From Acidobacteriota bacterium (GTDB taxonomy: Bacteria > Actinomycetota > Acidimicrobiia > Acidimicrobiales > Microtrichaceae): 64,000 nucleotides of DNA. Shown here one piece after another: positions 7,738-16,686 of the stretch. A program made the position numbers and the translations under genes. The notes beneath the pieces are model-generated. The model ran no database searches. It saw only the letters and a program-made list of their open reading frames with translations, and was not told the DNA's origin. Within the stretch, counting starts at the first letter, position 1. Each line of letters starts with the position of its first letter. The DNA lies in NCBI GenBank assembly GCA_003577145.1, contig QEUP01000003.1, positions 1 to 64,000 on the forward strand, written 5' to 3'.

Positions 7738-8654
7738 TTGTACATGTCCCAGAATCCGGGCCCGACGGGCTCGGCGAAATCACCACGCGCCACGATGTAG
7801 CCGTCGTCGTCGAGGTCGATGGGCAACTGCGGCAGTGGCCGCGAGGCTGGGCCGAAGACGGGTCGGGCGTGTTCCATCAGGTCGAAGGTCGACTGGTGGC
7901 ACGGGCACAGCATGAGCTGGGACTGCTCCTCGAAGAGGCCGACGGGGCAACCGGCGTGGACACAGACCTTCGAGATGGCGATGATCTCGGTCTCGCTGCC
8001 GTCGACGGACAGCTTGATGCCCCAGTCCTCCTGCCCGGGCAGGGGCTCCCGCATGGGCTCCCGGAGATGTATCACCAGGGTCTGGGCCTGCTCGTCGCCG
8101 ACGGAGCCCTCGGGGAACGCGGTGATCACCCCGTTCACGTTCGGCTCGGTGTGATGGATCGGGTTGCCGGACTCGTCCACCAGGCGGAGGCCGTCAGGGT
8201 CGTCGGTGGCCTTGCGGTACGGGGTCGACTTCAACCCCGGAACCGGGTTGGGGCCGAGGGACGCGATCGGGAAGATCGAAGCGAGGCCGAGGAACCCGAG
8301 GCCGCCGCCGAGCAGCCAGGTCAGGAGCCGGCGCCTCTGGAAGGTCCCACCACCGGCGGCGAGGTCGGCCTCGAAGGCGGCCCGCTCCTCCGGCGTCGAC
8401 TGCAGCGGAGCGCGGGGTTCGGATTCGTAGCGGACGGGCATGAAGCGCTTGGACCACATCACCACGCCCGTCCCGATCCCGCCCAGCGCCAGGGCCAGGC
8501 AGAGGCCCTCGAGCTGGTTCTGGCCGCCGAGGGCATAGGTGACGGCCAGCCCGGCTCCGCCGGCGATTGCCACGATGAAAGCAGCCGCGACGGGCGCCTG
8601 GCTGCCACCGGGCGGTGCCGGCCCGGCCGGCTCGGTCGTGTCCACGTCGGTCAT
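7734..8654 (-). CDS. qcrA: Cytochrome bc1 complex Rieske iron-sulfur subunit
   Basis: A 306-residue protein. The C-terminal domain has both 2Fe-2S ligand boxes, VCVHAGCPVG and LCPCHQSTFD. The N-terminal half has three hydrophobic segments, the actinobacterial three-helix Rieske form. The start at 8654 (ATG) overlaps the qcrC stop in an ATGA; an upstream in-frame start would only add residues lying within qcrC. It passes electrons from quinol to the cytochrome c domains of QcrC. Confidence 0.95.
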   Translation of the reverse strand: MTDVDTTEPAGPAPPGGSQAPVAAAFIVAIAGGAGLAVTYALGGQNQLEGLCLALALGGIGTGVVMWSKRFMPVRYESEPRAPLQSTPEERAAFEADLAAGGGTFQRRRLLTWLLGGGLGFLGLASIFPIASLGPNPVPGLKSTPYRKATDDPDGLRLVDESGNPIHHTEPNVNGVITAFPEGSVGDEQAQTLVIHLREPMREPLPGQEDWGIKLSVDGSETEIIAISKVCVHAGCPVGLFEEQSQLMLCPCHQSTFDLMEHARPVFGPASRPLPQLPIDLDDDGYIVARGDFAEPVGPGFWDMYK

Positions 8655-9475
8655 ACCCCGACCTCCGTCTCCTCGGTCCTTCGCTGCCACAACTTGGCCG
8701 TCACCCAGCGGATGCCGATCAACAGCGCGGCCATCCCGATGATCCAGGCGGCGAAGCCCTCGGTGACCGGCCCGATCCGTCCCAGGCTCAAACCGCCCGG
8801 ATCGTCGGGGTCCTTCAGGTAGTCCACGTATCGCACGATCGAGTTCATCTCGTGGTCGGAGAAGACGTCCTCGCCGAACACGGGCATCTCGCCGGGGCCG
8901 AAGCGCATCGCCTCACCGATCTGCTGGCCGGGAACCTCCAACAGGCTCGGCGCGTGCTGTCCGAAGCTCAATGCGCCTCCGATGGCCGAGGCGTTGTGGC
9001 AGGGAGCGCAGTTGGCGCGGAATAGCTCACCGCCGAGGACGAGGTCGCCCGCAGCGGCCTCGACGACCGGCAGGGCGCGGTCCTCCGCCAGGTCGGCGAC
9101 GTACGCGACCAGCGCATCGGTCTCCTCGTCGGAGAACGCTTGAGGCTTGGAGGGGGCCTGCGGCACAGGCGAGGCGAGCGGCATGCGGCCGGTGCGAAGC
9201 ATGAAGTCGGCACCGGTGGCGCCGTCGGACAGCAGCGACGGGCCGAAGTCGCTGCCCTGCCCGCCGTCGCCGTGGCAGCTGACACAGGCGCGCTCGAACA
9301 GGCTCCGCCCTTGCGCAATCACCTCCGGGTCGTCGAGTTTGTCGCTCAGGGCCCGGACGTCCTCGGGCTGTTGGTCGCCCGCCGCCGTGCCGACCAGCAC
9401 CAGCACCACACCGGCCACGACGCTGGCGCTGAGAAGGCCCACTGCCCACGAGCGGCGGCTGCTCATGCGCACCAC
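8651..9475 (-). CDS. qcrC: Di-haem cytochrome c subunit of bc1 complex
   Basis: A 274-residue protein with an N-terminal membrane helix (about 8-30), two c-haem sites (CVSCHG and CAPCHN) and a C-terminal membrane helix (about 240-262). Actinobacteria that lack soluble cytochrome c use this tethered di-haem protein to carry electrons from Rieske to the CuA site of the oxidase. It lies one base from the ctaE stop and overlaps qcrA. Confidence 0.95.
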   Translation of the reverse strand: MVRMSSRRSWAVGLLSASVVAGVVLVLVGTAAGDQQPEDVRALSDKLDDPEVIAQGRSLFERACVSCHGDGGQGSDFGPSLLSDGATGADFMLRTGRMPLASPVPQAPSKPQAFSDEETDALVAYVADLAEDRALPVVEAAAGDLVLGGELFRANCAPCHNASAIGGALSFGQHAPSLLEVPGQQIGEAMRFGPGEMPVFGEDVFSDHEMNSIVRYVDYLKDPDDPGGLSLGRIGPVTEGFAAWIIGMAALLIGIRWVTAKLWQRRTEETEVGV

Positions 9476-9476
9476 C

Positions 9477-10052
9477 TCACTGGAGCACGTAGAGGACTAG
9501 GAAGACGGCGATCCACATGATGACCAGGAAGAACCAGTAGTACGACGCGACCTGGACGGTGTGGCCCACCGGCGCCCTGGTCCGGCGGCCCCCCACCATG
9601 AATGCGACGGCCACGAGCAGCACGATCCCAGCGACCACGTGGAGCACATGGATGCCGGTGAGGAGGTAGTACATCGAGCCGAACGGGTTGCTCGAGATGG
9701 AGAAGTCCAGACCCAGCCATTCGAGCAGTTGAGCAGCGACGAGGATCACACCGAGCACGGTCGTCAGCAGCAGCCAGAGGAGCATTGCCGTGCGATCGCC
9801 ACGCCGGGCGGTCTGCACGGCCACCCACATGCAGGCACCCGACACGATGAAGACCACCGTGAAGATCGACGCCCGGAACGAGTCGAGTTCGCTCCCGGCA
9901 GGCGGCCAGGGATCGTTGTTCGCCGAGAGCACGAAGAAGGCGGCGAAGAGCCCGGCGAAGAACATCATCTCCGATGCCAGCCAGACGGTGACGCCGATCG
10001 TCAGCGGCGAACCCTTGGTTCGCACCGGTTGGATGGCCACCCCCTCGGTCAT
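9477..10052 (-). CDS. ctaE: Cytochrome c oxidase subunit III
   Basis: A 191-residue membrane protein with five hydrophobic segments and the subunit III signature YYLLTGIHVLHVVAG near residue 120, plus a C-terminal SYYWFFLVIMWIAVF. The ATG at 10052 gives the expected N-terminus for the short five-helix form. A much longer reading frame upstream runs antisense to ctaG and is not coding. It heads the leftward operon with qcrCAB, as in mycobacteria and streptomycetes. Confidence 0.95.
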   Translation of the reverse strand: MTEGVAIQPVRTKGSPLTIGVTVWLASEMMFFAGLFAAFFVLSANNDPWPPAGSELDSFRASIFTVVFIVSGACMWVAVQTARRGDRTAMLLWLLLTTVLGVILVAAQLLEWLGLDFSISSNPFGSMYYLLTGIHVLHVVAGIVLLVAVAFMVGGRRTRAPVGHTVQVASYYWFFLVIMWIAVFLVLYVLQ

Positions 10053-10069
10053 CACGGCCTGTTTTAGCC

Positions 10070-10086
10070 GAGGGGGGTTACCCCTC
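10070..10086. promoter_or_regulatory. Inverted repeat between divergent ctaE and ctaG
   Basis: GAGGGG and CCCCTC flank a 5-base centre in the 66-base gap between the two divergent start codons. It could be an operator or simply GC-rich chance; no known regulator site is recognised. Confidence 0.25.
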
Positions 10087-10118
10087 CGTTGGATCCTCCA
10101 GGGGATAGCTTCAGGTTC

Positions 10119-11051
10119 ATGGAGCCACCGCCGTTCTCCGCAGCCAGCGTCGTGGCCGACCCGGTCCTCGACGTCACCGCTGTGCTGCTGATCATCGGGG
10201 GCGGTGCTGGGTATGTCTCGGGGGTCGTTCGTCTCCGGCGCAAGGGACGCCGGTGGAACCCGTGGCGGACCGCTTCGTTCTCGGTTGGCCTCGCCGTGGT
10301 GGCCTTGGGCACCGTATCGGGAATCGCCGCCTACGACACGGTGCTGTTCAGCGTCCACACCGTGCAACACGTGCTCCTCGGGATGATGGCGCCGATCCTC
10401 GTGGCACTGGGTGCACCGGTGACGCTGGCGTTGCAGGCCTCCAGCCGACCGACCCAGGGGAACATCCTGCATGCCCTCCACAGCCGCCCCGTCGCCTACC
10501 TCACCCACCCGGTCGTCGTCCTGGCCGTCTACGTCGGCATGCAGTTCGTGGTCTACTTCTCCCCGCTGTTCGAACTGGCTCTCGGCAACGACGTGGTCCA
10601 CGCCTGGCTCCACGTGGTGTACATCTCGGCCGGCCTGCTTTTCTGCTGGCTCGTGCTCGGCCTGGATCCGACGACCACCCGCCTGAGCCATCCCGCCCGC
10701 CTCGGCCTGCTGCTGCTGGCGATGCCGGTCCACGCCATGCTCGGTGTGGCCATCATGAGCCGCGCCTCGCTGCTCGGTGGTGCTTGGTACGCCACGGTCG
10801 AGCGCTCCTGGGGGGCCTCGCCGCTGTCGGACCAGCGAACCGGTGGCGGGATCCTCTGGGTGGCCGGCACCATGCTCGGGTTCCTCGCCGTGGGGATCGT
10901 GCTGACGCAGTGGCTGAGACACGAGGAGAGACAAGCGATCCGCCTGGACCGCGCGGAGCAACCGCCGGACGAGCCGGTCCGGTTGGGCCGAGCAGCGGAG
11001 CAGCCGTCGCGTCGCCCACCATCACCGCCTGAGGGGGTGGGCCGGCCGTAG
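10119..11051 (+). CDS. ctaG: CtaG-family cytochrome c oxidase assembly protein (first copy)
   Basis: A 310-residue multi-spanning membrane protein of the caa3-type CtaG family, with conserved membrane His residues (VHTVQHVLLG, DVVHAWLHVVY) thought to help copper delivery to the oxidase. The ATG at 10119 is used, with AGGGG about 15 bases upstream; a TTG at 10089 is also in frame. The C-terminus is charged and proline-rich. It precedes ctaC by 40 bases and is divergent from ctaE, so both halves of the respiratory chain share one control region. A second, different copy lies at 60966-61895. Confidence 0.88.
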   Translation: MEPPPFSAASVVADPVLDVTAVLLIIGGGAGYVSGVVRLRRKGRRWNPWRTASFSVGLAVVALGTVSGIAAYDTVLFSVHTVQHVLLGMMAPILVALGAPVTLALQASSRPTQGNILHALHSRPVAYLTHPVVVLAVYVGMQFVVYFSPLFELALGNDVVHAWLHVVYISAGLLFCWLVLGLDPTTTRLSHPARLGLLLLAMPVHAMLGVAIMSRASLLGGAWYATVERSWGASPLSDQRTGGGILWVAGTMLGFLAVGIVLTQWLRHEERQAIRLDRAEQPPDEPVRLGRAAEQPSRRPPSPPEGVGRP

Positions 11052-11091
11052 AATCCCGCGTCGTGGCGACCGGACCGGGGGGATCCAGATC

Positions 11092-11889
11092 GTGACGGGC
11101 GAGCCGCACGAGCGGCGCCCGCGGTGGCTTGTGCCGTCGCTGTCGGCCTTGACCGCGGTTGTGATCTCCGGCTGCGACCTCGGGCTCCCGTCGCCCATCA
11201 CCCGAGAGGGTGAGAACGTCACCCGGCTGTGGTCGGTGTTCACGATCCTCGCCCTGGCGATCGTGGCGCTCATCATCGGTCTCATCGTGGTGGTCGTGAT
11301 CCGCTACCGCCGGGGGCATCGCGACGACATCCCCAGCCAGCGGCAGTACAACTTCCCGCTCGAGATCACCTACACGGTCATCCCGCTGGTCATCGTCGGC
11401 GTGCTGTTCGGTCTCACCATCCCGGTCCAGGAGAACCTCGGATCCAAGGAAGGTGCCGCCGACGTGTACGTCGAGGTGGTCGGCTTCCAGTGGCAGTGGC
11501 AGTTCCGCTACTTCGAGGACGAGAGCTACGAAGGTGATCCCCGCATAGTCGTGTCGGGGTCACCCGAACAGGTCCCCGTGCTCGTCCTTCCGGTGGATGC
11601 CACGGTGCGGTTCAGGCTGGTCGCCCAGGACGTGATCCACTCGTTCTGGGTCCCCGAGTTCCTCGAGAAGCGCGACCTGATACCCGGTGCCGAAACCGAC
11701 GTCAGCCCGGGCATCGACAACGTGGTCGAGGTGGAGACGACCGAGACCGGCGAATGGACCGGTCGTTGCGCCGAGTACTGCGGCCTCCAGCACGCGTACA
11801 TGGACTTCGAGCTGCGCGTCGTCGACGAAGCGGAGTGGCAGTCCTGGAGCAGCGAGGCGGCTGACGCCACCGGGGAGGAGGGGACGTGA
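11092..11889 (+). CDS. ctaC: Cytochrome c oxidase subunit II
   Basis: A 265-residue lipoprotein (ISGC near residue 26) with two membrane helices (about 43-65 and 90-110) and a CuA cupredoxin domain. The CuA ligands are in CAEYCGLQHAYM, with the earlier His in VIHSFWVPEF. There is no cytochrome c fusion, so it should receive electrons from QcrC. GTG start; its end overlaps the ctaD start by four bases. Confidence 0.95.
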   Translation: MTGEPHERRPRWLVPSLSALTAVVISGCDLGLPSPITREGENVTRLWSVFTILALAIVALIIGLIVVVVIRYRRGHRDDIPSQRQYNFPLEITYTVIPLVIVGVLFGLTIPVQENLGSKEGAADVYVEVVGFQWQWQFRYFEDESYEGDPRIVVSGSPEQVPVLVLPVDATVRFRLVAQDVIHSFWVPEFLEKRDLIPGAETDVSPGIDNVVEVETTETGEWTGRCAEYCGLQHAYMDFELRVVDEAEWQSWSSEAADATGEEGT

Positions 11890-13592
11890 CCGCAACCCGG
11901 GAGGTGCCCCCGACAGGCGTGGAGGCGCAACCGCTCGTCGAGGAGCCCGCTGCACCCGAGAGGCGGCTGTCGGGGTTCCTGCGCTGGACCACCAGCACCG
12001 ACCACAAAGACGTCGGGCTGAGCTACATGATCACAGCTTTCGTCTTCTTCCTGGCGGCGGGCTGCCTGGCGCTGCTGATGCGAGCCGAGCTGGCCGACCC
12101 GGGACAGGAGATGGTCGGGCCGGGGACGTTCAACGAGCTGTTCACGATGCACGGTTCGATCATGCTGCTGGTGTTCCTCAGCCCCTTCGCCTTCGGCATA
12201 GCGAACTACTGCGTGCCGTTGATGATCGGCGCGCGGGACATGGCCTTCCCGAGGATCAACCTGCTGTCCTACTGGATCTACCTCGGCGGCGGCCTCTCGA
12301 TGGTGTTCGGCTTCGTGACCGCCGACGGAGCCGCCGACTTCGGCTGGTTCGCCTACACGCCGTTGTCGGATTCGGTGCGCTCCCCCGGGCTCGGCGCCGA
12401 GCTCTGGCTGGTGGGTGTGGCGCTGCTCGGCATCTCCGGCATCCTCTCGGCGCTCAACATCGTCGTCACCGTGTTCACCATGCGCACGCGCGGGATGACC
12501 ATGTTCCGCATGCCGATCCTGGTGTGGAACTTCGTGGTCGTGTCGGTGATGGTCCTGCTCGTGTTCCCCGTGCTCACCGCGGCGGCGGCGATGCTGTGGA
12601 CGGACCGCAACCTGGGGTCGGTCGTTTACGACGCCACCGCCGGTGGCCAGCCCATCATCTGGCAGCACCTGTTCTGGTTCTTCGGGCACCCGGAGGTCTA
12701 CATCCTCGTTCTCCCGTACTTCGGAGTTGTCACCGAGGTCTTCGCTGTCTTCTCGCGCCGACCGGTGTACGGGTACAAGGGCCTGGTGTTCGCGACGTGC
12801 TCGATAGGGGCCCTGTCGCTGGGCGTGTGGGCCCACCACATGTACGCGACCGGTGCTGTCCTGCTGCCGTTCTTCGGGGTGATGACGATGCTCATCGCGG
12901 TCCCCACCGGCGTGAAGATGTTCAACTGGCTGGGCACCATGTGGCTCGGCCGGGTCCGGTTCAGCACCGCGATGACCTTCGCCATCGGCTTTCTGGCCGT
13001 CTTCGTGATCGGCGGGGTAACCGGGGTGATACTGGCCTCACCCGCCTTGGACTTCCACCTCACCGACTCGTACTTCGTGGTCGCACACTTCCACTACGTG
13101 CTCTCGGGGGGTGCGGTCTTCGGCGTGTTCGCGGCGATCTACTACTGGTGGCCGAAGTGGTTCGGCAAGAAGCTGCACGAAGGCTGGGGTCATGTCCATT
13201 TCTGGTTGAACTTCATCGGGTTCAACCTCACGTTCTTCGTGCAGTTCATCCTCGGGCTCGAGGGCATGCCCCGCCGCGTCGCCGACTACACCGAGGCGAG
13301 CGGCTTCCGCCCGCTCAACGTCGTCTCGTCCATCGGTGCGGCAGTCCTGGGCGTATCGGTGCTGCCGTTCCTGTGGAACGCGTACCGGACTTGGCGCAGG
13401 GGGGAACCGGCCGGAGACGACCCCTGGGACGGGCAGACCCTCGAATGGGCCACCTCATCGCCACCGCCGATTGGGAACTTCCCCGAGGGGCTACCCCCGG
13501 TCCGCTCCGAGAGGCCGCTCTGGGACCTCAAGTACCCCGACCGCAAGGCGACCACCGGAGCCGACCCAGCGGCACGGAAGGCGACGCGATGA
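11886..13592 (+). CDS. ctaD: Cytochrome c oxidase subunit I (aa3-type)
   Basis: A 568-residue, 12-helix catalytic subunit. All haem-copper ligands are present: TMHGSIM (haem a), FGHPEVY (CuB His and cross-linked Tyr), WAHHMYATG (CuB His pair) and HFHYVLSGG (haem a3 and haem a). The C-terminal LEWATSSPPP signature is also there. It is the core of the main aa3 oxidase, overlapping ctaC before it and ctaF after it. Confidence 0.97.
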   Translation: MTATREVPPTGVEAQPLVEEPAAPERRLSGFLRWTTSTDHKDVGLSYMITAFVFFLAAGCLALLMRAELADPGQEMVGPGTFNELFTMHGSIMLLVFLSPFAFGIANYCVPLMIGARDMAFPRINLLSYWIYLGGGLSMVFGFVTADGAADFGWFAYTPLSDSVRSPGLGAELWLVGVALLGISGILSALNIVVTVFTMRTRGMTMFRMPILVWNFVVVSVMVLLVFPVLTAAAAMLWTDRNLGSVVYDATAGGQPIIWQHLFWFFGHPEVYILVLPYFGVVTEVFAVFSRRPVYGYKGLVFATCSIGALSLGVWAHHMYATGAVLLPFFGVMTMLIAVPTGVKMFNWLGTMWLGRVRFSTAMTFAIGFLAVFVIGGVTGVILASPALDFHLTDSYFVVAHFHYVLSGGAVFGVFAAIYYWWPKWFGKKLHEGWGHVHFWLNFIGFNLTFFVQFILGLEGMPRRVADYTEASGFRPLNVVSSIGAAVLGVSVLPFLWNAYRTWRRGEPAGDDPWDGQTLEWATSSPPPIGNFPEGLPPVRSERPLWDLKYPDRKATTGADPAARKATR

Positions 13593-14011
13593 GCGACCCA
13601 GCGGCACAAGGCGTCGAGGTCGCCGATCGTCGCTTCCCGACCGAAGCGAAGTACTTCATGGCGATCGGCGTCTTCTTCGCCCTCATCGCCACGATCTACC
13701 TGATCTTCTCCGACGGCGAGTGGATCGGCGTGTCCCTGCTCTATGCGGCGGTGATCGTCGCGTTGGTGTGCGCCTGGTTCATGACGACGCGCGTGCAGGG
13801 TGCGCAGGCAGACGTCGAGCTCTACGAGGAGGGTGAAGGTGACCAGACGGTCTACCTCCCCACGAGAAGTCACTGGCCGTTCCTGCTCGCGCTGGGAACC
13901 GTCGTCACTGCCAACGGCTTCTCAGTTGGCATGTGGCTGTTCGTGCCGGGTGTGATCGTGTTCCTCTACGCGCTGGCCGGTTTCATCAGAGAGGGGAGAG
14001 ACCGGGCTTGA
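13589..14011 (+). CDS. ctaF: Cytochrome c oxidase subunit IV (actinobacterial CtaF type)
   Basis: A 140-residue membrane protein with two helices near the start, an acidic loop (ELYEEGEGD) and two more helices from SHWPFLLALG on. This is the CtaF subunit found with actinobacterial aa3 oxidases. ATG overlaps the ctaD stop (ATGA) and its own stop overlaps the TTG start of the next gene. Confidence 0.9.
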   Translation: MSDPAAQGVEVADRRFPTEAKYFMAIGVFFALIATIYLIFSDGEWIGVSLLYAAVIVALVCAWFMTTRVQGAQADVELYEEGEGDQTVYLPTRSHWPFLLALGTVVTANGFSVGMWLFVPGVIVFLYALAGFIREGRDRA

Positions 14012-15321
14012 CTGAGCCCTCCACCGGCCAACCTGACCGATGGCCCGTGGTCGTCATCGTGGGAGCAGGGTTCGGTGGGCTCTCTGCTGCCGGTGCCCTG
14101 GCTCGAGGGGCCGTACGCGTCTGCCTGATCGACCAGCGGAACTTCCAGACCTTCCAGCCCCTGCTCTACCAGGTGGCGACCGCCGGCCTCGACCCCAACG
14201 ACGTCTGTTCGAGCGTGCGCGGGATGATGTTTCGCCAGGCCAACCTCGAGTTCGTGATGGGGCGGGTGGATCGTGTCGACACACGGTCCAGGCAGGTCGT
14301 GCTCGACGGTGGTTCGACGATCGAGTTCGACTACCTCGTCATAGCTGCCGGGGCGGTCAGCAACGACTTCGGCGTGGAAGGTGTCGAGGGGTACGCGCTA
14401 CCGCTCTACACACTCGACGACGCCCTGAAGATCCGCACCCGGATCCTCCTCAACTGGGAACGTGCCAACCGGTCACCGCACCTCATCGGTCAGGGACTCC
14501 TCGACGTGGTGATAGCAGGCGGGGGTCCGACGGGTGTGGAGGTGGCCGGGGCGCTCGCCGAGCTCTACGGGCTGCTCCGGCGGCGCGACTATCGCAACCT
14601 GGACACCAGCGAGGTGCACCTCACGCTCGTCGAAGGTGGCGACGACCTCCTGGCGCCGTTCCACCGTGCTTCTCGGCGGGCGGCTCTGGCGACGCTGCGC
14701 GAGAAGGGCGTCGACGTGGTCCTCTCGGACATGATCACCGGGTACGAGCCGGGCCGAGTCCAACTCCGCAGCGGGAGGGTGCTCGCCGCGCGAACCCTCG
14801 TGTGGGCAGCGGGTGTGAAGGCCAGCCCGCTGGCCGCTGCTTGCGGAGCCGAGCAGACGAGGGGAGGGCGCATAGTCGTCAACGACGATCTGTCCGTCGC
14901 CGGCCTGCCCGAGGTCTTCGCCATCGGTGACGTCGCCGCGGCTGTCGGGGCCAGTGGCGAGCTGTTGCCTCAAGTCGCCCAGGTTGCCATCCAGTCCGGT
15001 AAGCACGTCGCTCACCAGATCCTTCGCCGGTCGTCTGGCCTACCGGCCGAGCCGTTCCGCTATCGGGACCGGGGATCCATGGCGACGATCGGGCGCAACC
15101 AGGCCGTGGTGGAGCTCCCCTTCGGCTTGCGCATCTCCGGTCGGCTCGCCTGGCTCACCTGGCTTGTTCTCCACCTGCTCTACCTGGCCGGTGTCCGCAA
15201 CCGGTTCCACGTGCTGGTCAACTGGTCCTGGAGCTACCTCACCTACGACCGCGGCGCCCGCCTCATCCAGGACCGCGACCGTGACCAGCTCGAGAGGCGT
15301 CTCACCAAGCATGATTTGTGA
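14008..15321 (+). CDS. ndh: Type II NADH dehydrogenase (non-proton-pumping)
   Basis: A 437-residue FAD enzyme that oxidises NADH and reduces quinone at the membrane. The FAD Rossmann motif is VVIVGAGFGGLSAAGAL near residue 15; the NADH-binding GGGPTGVEVAGAL lies near residue 170; FAIGDVAA near 300 contacts FAD. A C-terminal amphipathic membrane-binding stretch follows. I chose the TTG at 14008 because it overlaps the ctaF stop (TTGA) and gives a normal N-terminus. Coupling to the oxidase operon suggests it feeds quinol to bc1-aa3. Confidence 0.92.
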   Translation: MTEPSTGQPDRWPVVVIVGAGFGGLSAAGALARGAVRVCLIDQRNFQTFQPLLYQVATAGLDPNDVCSSVRGMMFRQANLEFVMGRVDRVDTRSRQVVLDGGSTIEFDYLVIAAGAVSNDFGVEGVEGYALPLYTLDDALKIRTRILLNWERANRSPHLIGQGLLDVVIAGGGPTGVEVAGALAELYGLLRRRDYRNLDTSEVHLTLVEGGDDLLAPFHRASRRAALATLREKGVDVVLSDMITGYEPGRVQLRSGRVLAARTLVWAAGVKASPLAAACGAEQTRGGRIVVNDDLSVAGLPEVFAIGDVAAAVGASGELLPQVAQVAIQSGKHVAHQILRRSSGLPAEPFRYRDRGSMATIGRNQAVVELPFGLRISGRLAWLTWLVLHLLYLAGVRNRFHVLVNWSWSYLTYDRGARLIQDRDRDQLERRLTKHDL

Positions 15322-15360
15322 ACGCCTGGGGCCCCTATAGGGGCCCCGGCGGTTCACAAA
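15315..15360. repeat. 46-bp long inverted repeat with a 20-bp perfect palindromic core
   Basis: The arms TTTGTGAAC-GCC and GGC-GTTCACAAA pair around a core of GGGGCCCC-TATA-GGGGCCCC (15328-15347), with one unpaired base on each arm. It overlaps the stop codon of the NADH dehydrogenase gene. No T-run follows on either strand, so it is not a classical intrinsic terminator. It may be a REP-like element or a factor-dependent 3'-end hairpin. Confidence 0.75.
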
Positions 15361-15410
15361 ACGCGTTCGGGAGGTTGTGGTGGGGCCGGTTCGGCCGGAA
15401 GGCTTGGGGC

Positions 15411-16562
15411 ATGCAGATCCACGGGGACTGCGATCCGGCGTTCGCACCGGTCCGCGAGGCGTTCGCTGTCTGCTTCGACGATCTCGGCGAAGTCGGAGCA
15501 GCAGTTTGCGTGCACGTCGAAGACCGCAAGGTCCTCGACCTCTGGGGAGGGTTCGCCGATGCCGAGGGAGCGCGACCGTGGCAACGCGACACCCTCGTGG
15601 GCTTCTACTCGGTGGGCAAACCCCTGGCTGCCCTATGCCTCCTCCAACTCATCGAGCAGGGCAGGGTCGAACTCGACGCCCCGGTCTGTCGCTGGTGGCC
15701 CGAGTACGCGGCGCAAGGGAAGCAGGACACGACGGTTCGCCAGTTGATGTGTCACCGAGCCGGCCTGCCCGCCTGCCGTCGACGTCTGCCCGAGGGGGCG
15801 ATGCTGGACTGGGACCTGATGACCGGTGCGCTTGCCGCCGAGCGACCGTGGTGGGAGCCCGGTACCGCCCACGCCTACCACACCAACACCTACGGCTTCC
15901 TCGTCGGGGAGCTGGTGCGCCGCTGTACCGGAGTGAGCCTCGGGCAGCGGTTCCGCTGCGAGATCGCCGAGCCGCTCGGCGCGGACCTCGGCTTCGGCCT
16001 GGCCGAGAGCGAGCTGGCGCGCTGTGCGGAGATCCTGTTCCAGCCGACGGGCGACGCGCTCGATCCGGCCCTGCTCGACCTCCCGATGTCGGATGAGGAG
16101 AGGATGATCCGGCATTCGTACGTGAACCCGTCAGGCCTGTCCGGCCTGGGGGTGATGAACACCAGGGAGTGGCGGATGGCCGAGGTGCCCTCGACCAACG
16201 GCCACGGAACCGCACGCGGCGTCTCGCGGGTCTATGCCGCGCTGGCAGCGGGTGGGGAGCTCGACGGCGTGCGCATCCTCGGCCCGGAGATGCTCCGCGA
16301 GGCCGCCTCGCCCCAGTCCGTCGGGCCCTGTCCGATACTCGAGCGTGAGGTCAGCTTCGGACTCGGCTTTCAGCAGACCCGTCCCGAGCGGTCCTTCGGG
16401 CCGAACCCCACGAGCTTCGGGCACTTCGGCACCGGTGGCTCGGTCGGTTTCGCCGACCCCGATGCCGGGGTCGGGTTCGGCTATCTGCTCAACCACATCA
16501 CGCCCAGGTGGCAGAGTCCCCGCAACCGCATCCTCATCGACTCGCTCTACGAGTGCCTCTGA
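15411..16562 (+). CDS. Beta-lactamase-family serine hydrolase (EstA/family VIII esterase-like)
   Basis: A 383-residue protein without signal peptide. SVGK near residue 67 is the SxxK active-site pair; HAYHTNTYGFLVGEL near 155 matches the Y-containing second motif; HFGTGGSVGFADP near 345 is the C-terminal HxG-like motif. The layout is that of cytoplasmic esterases/6-aminohexanoate hydrolases of the beta-lactamase clan. ATG at 15411 chosen; an earlier in-frame start would run back through the inverted repeat. It stands alone, separated from the respiratory operon. The substrate is unknown. Confidence 0.85.
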   Translation: MQIHGDCDPAFAPVREAFAVCFDDLGEVGAAVCVHVEDRKVLDLWGGFADAEGARPWQRDTLVGFYSVGKPLAALCLLQLIEQGRVELDAPVCRWWPEYAAQGKQDTTVRQLMCHRAGLPACRRRLPEGAMLDWDLMTGALAAERPWWEPGTAHAYHTNTYGFLVGELVRRCTGVSLGQRFRCEIAEPLGADLGFGLAESELARCAEILFQPTGDALDPALLDLPMSDEERMIRHSYVNPSGLSGLGVMNTREWRMAEVPSTNGHGTARGVSRVYAALAAGGELDGVRILGPEMLREAASPQSVGPCPILEREVSFGLGFQQTRPERSFGPNPTSFGHFGTGGSVGFADPDAGVGFGYLLNHITPRWQSPRNRILIDSLYECL

Positions 16563-16618
16563 GTCGTGTCCGCCAACTGGGAGACCAGCTGTTCGCCCAC
16601 CGCAAGATCGTGAGGTAG

Positions 16619-16666
16619 TTGACACGACCGACCACTTGACACGTCCTTGGGGGGGGGGTTTACGGT
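16619..16666 (+). promoter_or_regulatory. Promoter-like tandem TTGACACG boxes before the metzincin gene
   Basis: TTGACACGACC at 16619 and TTGACACGTCC at 16636 are direct repeats 17 bases apart. The second could serve as a -35 box, with TTTACG/TACGGT at 16659-16666 after a G-run. The gene starts at 16687. Confidence 0.4.
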
Positions 16667-16686
16667 CACGCGCGGGTGTAGGTGTC

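Noticed and set aside
9477-10961. Long N-terminal extension of subunit III
   Set aside because: The 300 extra residues are antisense to ctaG, very His/Arg/Glu-rich, and the normal start at 10052 is clear.
15315-15360. Intrinsic terminator after ndh
   Set aside because: The stem is strong but no T-run follows on either strand.
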